Assembly (NCBI RefSeq): GCF_015706575.1
Contig: NW_024037059.1
Span: 32,002,129 to 32,066,128, forward strand
Reading direction: 5' to 3'
DNA length: 64,000 bases
Source of the DNA: Patiria miniata
Taxonomy: Eukaryota > Echinodermata > Asteroidea > Valvatida > Asterinidae
Position 1 is the first letter of the stretch; every line of letters starts with the position of its first letter. A program made the position numbers and the translations under genes. Positions 11,566 to 20,500 of this stretch are shown here, one piece after another. A model generated the notes under the pieces. It was not told the DNA's origin. It was given only the letters and a program-made list of their open reading frames with translations, and made no database searches.

Positions 11566-11965
11566 GCAATAAACTTCCCATAGACACAGGTGCTAAATCC
11601 CCATAAAAATACTTGGAACTCTCACAGGTATTCAAGCTGCACAAAAAAAATGATGATCAAAATGTCATCTTTCATTTTCTTTTCATTTTTTGGTGGGTTG
11701 ACCATTGACTTTTGGAGATATTCTCACCCAAAGAAGACGACCCCTAATTTCCCCTAGGCAGAAAAGTAGCCCTCTTGAAAAACGCTCCCTCCACAACATG
11801 GCAAAATAGCGCCACTTTCGAGCCCAATAGCATTCAAAATGCTCAGAATTGGAAGCCCCAAGTCTGGGCAAGTGGTTCCTTACCATATCTCTTCAATCCC
11901 CCAATTTTATGGCTCTCAGAACTCTCTAAAATAGAATATTTTGAGGGTATAACTTTTATTCATGA
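11566..11965. repeat. Dispersed repeat (pair with 25003-25460)
   Basis: The two regions share a long alignable stretch: cttcccatagacac, ctctcacaggt, tgatgatcaa, catctttcattttct, cgccactttcgagc and atggctctca all occur in the same order. It is non-coding as far as can be seen. Ends and class are not defined. Confidence 0.7.
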
Positions 11966-12784
11966 GCTCAGCGGACGGATTTTTGGTCTATTTATTACAG
12001 GCATGCACCCATGTCGGGTCATCGATTGGTCATTCACCATTGTCACGTCATAGATAAAAAAAAATATCCTAGACACAGCAACAAATGCTATTGGCACGCG
12101 CTCTATATTATGTTACGTGATACGTGTCCGGCTATTGTATTACAAATGCTGCATTCAAATTTACCAAACTTTTAGTCCTGATTTTGGAATGAAATGACGT
12201 CACGATTTAGTAAAGTCGATTCCGATTGGCTGAGGCACGAGATCGCATAAATCTGCATGCTTTGACAAATCAGACGTTATACAGGAGACTTGGCTCCGTG
12301 GATAACGGGTGATACTCAGACTACCCCCCCCCCCCCCTCCAAAAAAAAACACCCTATACTTATTCATTTATGGGGCGTCTCAATTTATTTTTGTTTGTAT
12401 TTCCATTTTAATAATTGATTCCCAAATTATTACTTTTAGTTATAATTTATTGGTGGTTGTATACATTGTTCAGCAAGTAAATAAAATCAGAGGTACACAG
12501 CATGCCATTCATTTGAAACATCATTTAATACTACAGATTTTCAGTCACTTGAAATATCCTGAATTAAGGTGATAGACAAGGAAAACAAACTAACTTTTTT
12601 TATAAGATGGACTTAGCAATGATTACATGTTAATGATATATTGGGTTTTGCTGTTCGCTGAGTAAGTGTGTGAATTTTTCTTGCATGCCCTCAGACAATA
12701 CCGAGTATTCAGTCTTTTTTTTATATACATGTACTGCAAGGGAAAAACCCAATACAAAATAAAAAACTCCAATTAAATCAATTA

Positions 12785-13126
12785 TATAACTGACATACAG
12801 ATCCTAGTCATTTGATTGGTGGAACTCACATCACGTGGCATTCGTTATTGTTCCCATTCATGCCACGGCTCAAAAAGTACTATCCGCCCATGGGGAATGG
12901 GAAATACTATTCAACAGTTAGGATCATGACGCGGTATTTGTGTGCAAATGCATGCTGGTGTGCGCGTTCAGCGTTGCGCGTATTGTTCCAAAGAGCCAGC
13001 GCTACAGCGTTGGGTTCAAACATTTTCGTGAAGGGGTTTGGAAGAGACAAATGCATTTTCCTCCAGGTTTGTATTGAAATAAAAGTTCAAATATATCAAA
13101 TGACAAGGATCTACATGTCAGTTATA
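12785..13126. mobile_element. Inverted-repeat element flanked by TA
   Basis: The ends are tataactgacatacagatcc and ggatctacatgtcagttata, an inverted repeat of about 20-30 bp. TA flanks both sides (12783-12784, 13127-13128). The 342-bp interior has no transposase. TA flanks would suit a Tc1/mariner-type MITE. Confidence 0.7.
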
Positions 13127-13130
13127 TAAA

Positions 13131-13294
13131 ACAAATATTGAGTGGCTTTAAATTGTGAAATGGGAGGAATATTATCGCTAGGTAAAATCTGGACTTTTCC
13201 ATTTCACTCGGCTTCGCCTCGTGAAATGGAAAAGTCCAGATTTTACCTTGCGATAATATTCCTCCCATTCCACGCTGAGCCACTCAATATTTGT
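13131..13294. mobile_element. 164-bp near-perfect hairpin
   Basis: The arms are about 65-70 bp with very few mismatches. The outer ends are acaaatattgagtggct and agccactcaatatttgt, and the inner arms read aaaatctggacttttccatt and its complement. The loop is around cggcttcgcctcg. It sits 4 bp after the TA-flanked element. No clear target duplication. Confidence 0.85.
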
Positions 13295-13655
13295 ACACCA
13301 TCTCATGTTTATGGAATGTATAATCAAGTAATAACTTTCAGCTGTGGACGTATACAGACTTAGTTTTAATATTGACTGTAATGTGTACAAATAAGTTGAG
13401 AAAACATCAAAAATTTATGGCTATATTAGTACAGTCCGAGTGTCTTTGAAGCAGCATTTTGTCAATACCTCTTCCCTAGTACATAACAATGGCTGCAAGT
13501 GTGTGGCAATTGAACAGAAGTTTCACTGACGTTTGCTTTGCTATATTCCAGTTTGGCCTTTTGATTTAGTACTAGGCAACTGGAGTAAAAATAACAAACA
13601 TTTCAAACATTTGTTATATCAAGACAATTTTTGGGGAGACTTCAAAATAAGTTAA

Positions 13656-14217
13656 AGGTAGTGTACATCATTTGCAGCTATCCAAAAAGTAACTGACAAA
13701 ATTATTGTTGAAAAGCATAGTTGGTTTAAAGATAGTAATGGGACTAAACTCCCTGTGAAATTATTCCTTCTGGCATGCTGTCATTTTGAAGAAAACAATG
13801 AAAGGCCACCTCCAAAGATGCGTCTAAAGACGCATTTTTGGAAATTTCCGTTAGTAATTTGTTTTTTTTTAATTCGACAAAGCCGTGAATGAGTGCACAA
13901 GCGTTGACATGACACGCACGCACACACAGTTGCTATTATTCGTCAGTTTAAGGCGTGACATTGCAAAGCTGCAATCAGCTGAATAAGAATGTGTCCCAGA
14001 CGCTGATTTCAGGCGCAATTCAAAAAAAAATATGACTCAGCAACTTTTGAATTGAAACCGAGATCCTAGAATATTGTTTTCTCAGAATATTCAGCATTCA
14101 CCGAGCTAAAACCTCATCGGGTAAGTTGTTTAGCATCCTTCTTTAGATTTTGAGCACTTTTGTTGCTTCAAATGAAAAAAACCCACAAATGACAGATGAT
14201 CTACATGTACTCTACCT
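13656..14217. mobile_element. TTAA miniature element, family 1, diverged copy 3
   Basis: TTAA at 13652-13655 and 14218-14221 bounds a 562-bp relative of family 1. The ends are aggtagtgtacatcatttgc and gatctacatgtactctacct. It has many substitutions and an extra internal segment. The internal palindrome (gatgcgtctaaagacgcat) is retained. Confidence 0.85.
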
Positions 14218-14279
14218 TTAACAAATTTCAACTAAAGCTACAGAATATGACAAATGAACTTCATTTGTAACCATGATAG

Positions 14280-14326
14280 ATTGCTGAATGGTGCCAGTAC
14301 GTATGTACTGGTGCCATTCAGCAATG
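14280..14326. repeat. Short perfect-ended hairpin
   Basis: attgctgaatgg and ccattcagcaat flank an inner ccagtac/gtactgg pair, about 47 bp in all. It resembles the other very small palindromes in the window, but no target duplication was found. Confidence 0.75.
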
Positions 14327-14844
14327 AGCAATCAATTATGTTAAACACTCAATTAGTACAGGCAAGGTAAAATTGCTGCTTAACAAATGGGGTTTTTCAA
14401 TATTTTTGCAGTAAATGTACGTGCGGATATTCTATAACCCAAACCTTTGAAATATGGCAATATGAAACACTTCATTTTGTTGGTCTCCAGAAAAAAGGGT
14501 ATTTTAAAATTCTACCTTCACTTGTTGTTTTGTTCTATGAGTACTTCTGCATAAAAATGGAAAATCCACATACAACTGATACAAACTGTTTAACACTGGT
14601 TATTGCACACACAAAAAGAGCATTAAATTGCAGGTCAAAATGGTATTAGCTAAATATAAGTGATGTATCGAAGGGTAGCATATTAGTATTTTCAGATATT
14701 TTTTGGTATACATATAGTTGCACACAAACAAAATAAACGATTTGAGCATACTTAAAGAGCACCCAGCAATAAAAGCAAATGTTTTTAAGCTAAACAACGT
14801 TTACAATCTGTTTACGTTATTATGCTATAGGTTTTCCCAGTTAA

Positions 14845-15364
14845 AGGGAAAATACAACATTTGCAAACATCAAAAAATAAAACTACCAAATCATTTTGAA
14901 ATACCTTGCTGGACTGTTAGTAGATGACAGTGTAAAGCATCCTGTAAAATCATGGCACCTGGTATACTGTCATTTTCAAGAAAAGTGGTATTTTTGTATC
15001 AATTTCCAACGCTGGTCGGCCGACCAGCGTTGGAAAAAACTGGCTTTTTTTCAAATACTGGCCCCAATTGACCATCGCACTTGTTTGCAATCGATTACAT
15101 ACATGTACCTATGAATGGGTACAAGCCAGCTAGACTGGTTCCCTGACCTTACAATTCCCCAATGTATGTAAACTGCTCTGTTTCTTCCTATATGGAGTCA
15201 GGAAACCAGACTACAGGAAAATGATTGTTTTTCTTGGTTTTTATAGCATTTTCGAACCCAAAACCTCAAAAAAGTCAGTGTAACTATATTTGCTATATAT
15301 TTCCAACCCCCCAATTCCATCCATTTCTGAAAATTACAGCAAAAGCAAATGATGTATATTCCCT
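14845..15364. mobile_element. TTAA miniature element, family 2, copy 2
   Basis: A 520-bp element with TTAA at 14841-14844 and 15365-15368, in the opposite orientation to the copies at 10961 and 49401. It contains a perfect 28-bp palindrome centred on cggccg near 15009-15036 (arms ccaacgctggtc and gaccagcgttgg). Confidence 0.88.
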
Positions 15365-15711
15365 TTAATTTAAAACAGTTATTCAAATTCACCAATTCTA
15401 TTGTTCAAATTCGTCCAGCATATTGGGTACTTAAACGCCGGGTTGACCAAAACTTGAAACTAACTTTGAAATTGAATGATAAATTACTGAATGGATTTTG
15501 CAAAAAGCATGTGAGAATTGGTGAGGTGGAGTGGAAAACGTGTTCAAATAACTGGGAAAATAATTATAAAATGAACTGATATCAATCAGGGTAAAACAGT
15601 TTTGTATCACCAACTGTGTCATTCTACACATACATTGTAGTTTCAATAATACATGTACAATATGAGAAATGTAATGAAGAATACTCTGGCTACATGAGGA
15701 GTACCTATTGG

Positions 15712-16553
15712 CAGAGTTGTAATGACTTGAGTCAATTACTCGACTTGAGTCACAACTTTTTGCGACTCGGCTAGAATCGAGTCCTAACGGGTAAATGACT
15801 AGACTCAACTCAAGTCCCTCATCAGAATGCTTGACTCGACTAATATTACTGGAGTCCCAAAACTGTGCAAATACCTGTACTTGCAGTGACTAACAGTATC
15901 AAGTTACTTATGTTCGCGTACTTCCATTACTGTCAAGTTGTGGCCACATAAGTATTCGCCGCATCACAGACTAATACCTCGTGGTTTTATGATGTAGCAC
16001 ACAAACTACCAGACTTTTAAATGCATTGACCAATTTTTGGTTTCATCATCGGCTTTGGGCGATTTCTTAAGACCTTGTTACATTCCGGCTAAATTTATGT
16101 CCTGCTTTAATCAGAAACAGCTTTGTAAAATGTTGCAATTTGGTTTTGACCTTGTCAGTGTACAAATTATACCAGATCCGAAGCCAAACCAGAGATTAAA
16201 CCAAATTTTCACCTCTTGTTAACTGTAGATCTTTGGTAAAAACGTCTAGCAGAAACTGTCTATTGGGTACCATGCAGCATATTTTAAGTCTTTGGATTTT
16301 CATAATAAACTGTTGCCTTGTGTTCCTTCTTCCATTCTGTAAATTATTAGATGATGTTCAAATATCAGTGACTGGAATTGACTCGAGCATAAATTTGTCT
16401 TGACCACACACACTGTGACTCGACTAGACTCTACCTTTTTGACCTTAAGACTCAACTCTGGTCACTTCCTTAAAATGGCTCAACTCAAGTCACTTCCTTA
16501 AAATGGCTTGACTCAACTTGAGTCACAAAATTCAGTGACTCGTTACAACTCTG
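15712..16553. mobile_element. hAT-like non-autonomous element
   Basis: The ends are cagagttgtaatgacttgag and cgttacaactctg, with the internal arms rich in gactcgagt/acttgagtca. The 8-bp flanks are cctattgg (15704-15711) and ccccttgg (16554-16561), matching at 6 of 8. The CAGRGTTG-type tip and 8-bp duplication are hAT hallmarks. No transposase was found in the 842 bp. Confidence 0.78.
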
Positions 16554-16689
16554 CCCCTTGGCCAACTTGATATCACACTGGCATCTTCAGGTGTCAGGAA
16601 ATACATACACATGTACATGTAGTACGGGAAACATTTAAATTAAAAAGAATGTCTCATCATTTTTAAACAATTAGAGGAATGCCTTTGAT

Positions 16690-17100
16690 GACATGCACAA
16701 AATATATCTGCCAGTGGATATTTGACTGTGAACCGATGTCCCATTTTTTCCAGCTCTTTTACTGGCACGGCACTAAACATGAGCTGCGAGTGTTTTTCGG
16801 GACTTGCAAACTATCACCGTGACGACTCTTTGTCTGGTTCCATGCTTCCATTGTCATTGTCATTTCGTATTCATGAGATGGGAATCAGACCTTGTACATT
16901 ACGGACTTTACTTTCCTTTAAAAAAAAATCCTCCAGGATGATAAATCAGAAAAAGGAAGTGAAATAATCTGCAATTAAATGTAGGATTCGATTTAAAACA
17001 ATAAAAGAAGACCTACATGTAGTTGAATACATGATGGCACTATACGATTTGCCAGCTTAAGAACGGAAAAAAATGTGAGACCGGTTCACAGCTAAATAAA
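16690..17100. repeat. Diverged relative of the 28.6-29.7 kb repeat interior
   Basis: gagatgggaatcagacc, the acggacttta ctttcc stretch, atcctccag and ctgcaattaaatg occur in the same order as in the internal units at 28763-29550. Ends not defined. Confidence 0.6.
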
Positions 17101-17160
17101 AACTTTGAATTTGTTTTTAACTTTTGTCCTGTCTACTGAGTACTGTCACATTTTATGATC

Positions 17161-17525
17161 CTATGCTAAGCTCATGGAAGCAAGAACAGCCATCTGTCTA
17201 TCTATGTCATCCTTTGCCTCCCACATTGATGTGAGTATCTTCCGTATCTCTTTCTGATCTTCCACTGCACATCCCAACAATGCTCCCTGGAATGTATTAT
17301 CTACCGGTCCATTTGCCACTTCCATACAACTGTTCAGGTATCTATGGATCATTCCACTGTCTGTCTCTCCTTGCCTCATGTTGTTCTGAAGCTTTCTCAG
17401 AAGTGTCCTCACAAGTTGAAGTGATTCTTCTTGCGGGGGATTACGGGGAATCTGGACGGAGATGTTGATTGTGAGAAGTCTGTTTGTCAGGCGATCCATG
17501 TACAGCTCTAGTTCATCTTTCTCAC
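17161..17525 (-). CDS. BAG2: BAG2 coding exon 2 (Hsp70-binding region)
   Basis: On the minus strand the acceptor is gcgcag before 17525 and the stop TAG is at 17163-17161. The exon begins EKDELELYMDRLTNRLLTIN after completing a split glycine codon, and continues with NPPQEESLQLVRTLLRKLQN, NGPVDNTFQGALLGCAVEDQ and a C-terminal helix ending ASMSLA. It lines up without gaps of note with the C-terminal half of vertebrate BAG2. Confidence 0.95.
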
Positions 17526-20500
17526 CTGCGCATGGACAGGGTAAACAGCTTTGTTAGAATTCACGATGTGAAATAAATCTGAGATTTTTTAATCTAAAGT
17601 TTGAAGATATCAAATTAAAGTCAACAAAGTCAAATATACACAGTCAAATTACCTAAAAGTGGATATTTGTTCTCTTTAGGAACAGCTAGGGCCCGTCACT
17701 ACACAATCGCCCGTGTGGCCCATGCCATATGTCGGTGAAGGGCAAATCCCAGTATTGAACAGGGATGCCAGTGGGGTTTTGCCTCAGGGCCTGACAAACT
17801 GGACACGTGAAAGACAGCCAATTATGCAAAACGATTGCAATACACCATAATAATAATAATAGCTGTTCTTATAGCGCTTTTAACAAAGATCAAAGCCATC
17901 TCAGCTCCCTGTGGAGTATACAGCTCAATGCTGCCTGTTAGGCGCAAGGAAGCTAAATCAATCACAATAACCATCTCTGCCCTCACAGGTACCCCTTTAC
18001 TCCTGGGTTGAGAGAAGCAATGAGTGACAAAGTGCCTTGCCCAAGGGCACATGCACCATGACCCCAGGCTGGACTCAAACCCACAACCTGCAGCTTTACC
18101 CACAGACCACGAATCCAGTGCCCTTAACCACGAGGCCACAGCACCCCATAAAAATGTGAAGGGATGGAATACCTGAGTTTGTTTTTCCAAAGCATGAAAA
18201 AAAGCTGTGTAGATCAGGCCAGACTATGTCACTTTTCATAGGTTGCTATGTCATGCCTACCATTCAGCACTCCAGACTCAAGAACAATTAAATTTCAAGA
18301 ACATAGGTCTTGGGAGATACATTATAACTCTAAGCCAATCCAAAACATTCCCGGATTTCCGCACATCACACCGATGACCATCACATCATCCCAGCAACCA
18401 TCAGATCATCACAGAAACCATCACATCATCCCAACAATCATCACATCATCCCAGCAATCATCACATCATCCCAGCAACCATCACATCATCCCAGCAACCA
18501 TCACATCATCCCAGCAACCATCACCTCATCCCAGCAACCATCACATCATCCCAGCAACCATCACATCATCCCAGCAACCATCACATCATCCCAGCAACCA
18601 TCACATCATCCCAGCAACCTTCACATCATCCCAGCAATCATCACATCATCCAAGCAACCATCACATCATCCCAGCAACCATCACATCATCCCAGCAACCA
18701 TCACATCATCCCAGCAACCATTACATCATCCAAGCAATCATCACATCATCCCAGCAACCATCACATCATCCCAGCAACCATCACATCATCCCAGCAATCA
18801 TAACATCATCCCAGCAACCATCACATAATCCCAGCAACTATCACATCATTCAAGCAACCATCACATCATCCCAGCAACCATCACATCATCCCAGCAACCA
18901 TCACATCATCCCAGCAACCATCACATCATCCCAGCAACCATTACATCGTCCAAGCAACCATCACATCATCCCAGCAACCATTACATCATCCCAGCAACCA
19001 TCACATCATCCCAGCAACCATTACATCATCCAAGCAACCATCACATCATCCCAGCAACCATCACATCATCCCAGCAACCATCACATCATCCCATCAACCA
19101 TCACATCATCCCAGCAACCATCACATCATCCCAGCAACCATCACATCATCCCAGCAACCATCACATCATCCAAGCAATCATCACATCATCCCAGCAACCA
19201 TTACATCATCCCAGCAACCATCACATCATCCCAGCAACCATCACATCATCCCATCAACCATCACATCATTCAAGCAACCATCACATCATCCCAGCAACCA
19301 TCACATCATCCCATCAACCATCACATCATCCCAGCAACCATCACATCATCCCAGCAACCATCACATCATCCCAGCAACCATCACATCATCCCAGCAATCA
19401 TCACATCATCCCAGCAACCATTACATCATCCCAGCAACCATCACATCATCCCAGCAACCATCACATCATCCCATCAACCATCACATCATTCAAGCAACCA
19501 TCACATCATCCCAGCAACCATCACATCATCCCAGCAACCTTCACCTCATCCCAGCAACCATTACATCATCCCAGCAACCATCACCTCATCCCAGCAACCA
19601 TCACATCATCCCAGCAACCATTACATCATCCCAGCAACCATCACATCATCCCAGCAACCATCACATCATCCCAGCAACCATCACATCATCCCAGCAACCA
19701 TCACATCATCCAAGCAATCATCACATCATCCCAGCAACCATCACATCATCCCATCAACCATCACATCATCCCAGCAACCATCACATCATCCCAGCAACCA
19801 TCACATCATCCCAGCAACCATTACATCATCCAAGCAACCATCACATCATCCCAGCAACCATCACATCATCCCAGCAACCATCACATCATCCCATCAACCA
19901 TCACATCATCCCAGCAACCATCACATCATCCCAGCAACCATCACATCATCCCAGCAACCATCACATCATCCAAGCAATCATCACATCATCCCAGCAACCA
20001 TTACATCATCCCAGCAACCATCACATCATCCCAGCAACCATCACATCATCCCATCAACCATCACATCATTCAAGCAACCATCACATCATCCCAGCAACCA
20101 TCACATCATCCCAGCAACCATTACATCATCCCAGCAACCATCACATCATCCCAGCAACCATTACATCATCCAAGCAAGTTTAAACTTGCGCACGCAAGTT
20201 TAAACTTGCGCGAGGGACTCCCGAAGCACGCAAATTACACCGCGTCATTTTAATTTGCGTGCGCACGTTAGAACTTGCGCAAAGGCGATCGCAATTTGAG
20301 AACCTTGCGGGCAGGATTTTCATTGATGAAGAAAACTAAATGTTCGAAACACAAGTACATGGAGAAATAAATTAATAAATAATGGAAAATGAAATTCAAT
20401 TATAGCGTCAATGAAAAGAAACATTGAGATTTAGCAGTGTTTATCAGAGAAGTTTTTAGGGGGCAGGAAGGGGACCAGGCAAGCAATCAATAAGCACGGT

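Noticed and set aside
17822..18190. Minus-strand open frame of 122 codons; a similar one at 50058-50327
   Set aside because: Both are the tRNA-derived SINE and its second copy; the similarity reflects the retroposon and not a gene family.
18248..20203. Plus-strand open frame of 651 codons rich in His, Ser, Gln and Pro
   Set aside because: It is the translation of the 20-bp minisatellite read through three frames in turn (20-residue period). All frames of the unit lack stops, so its length is expected without selection.
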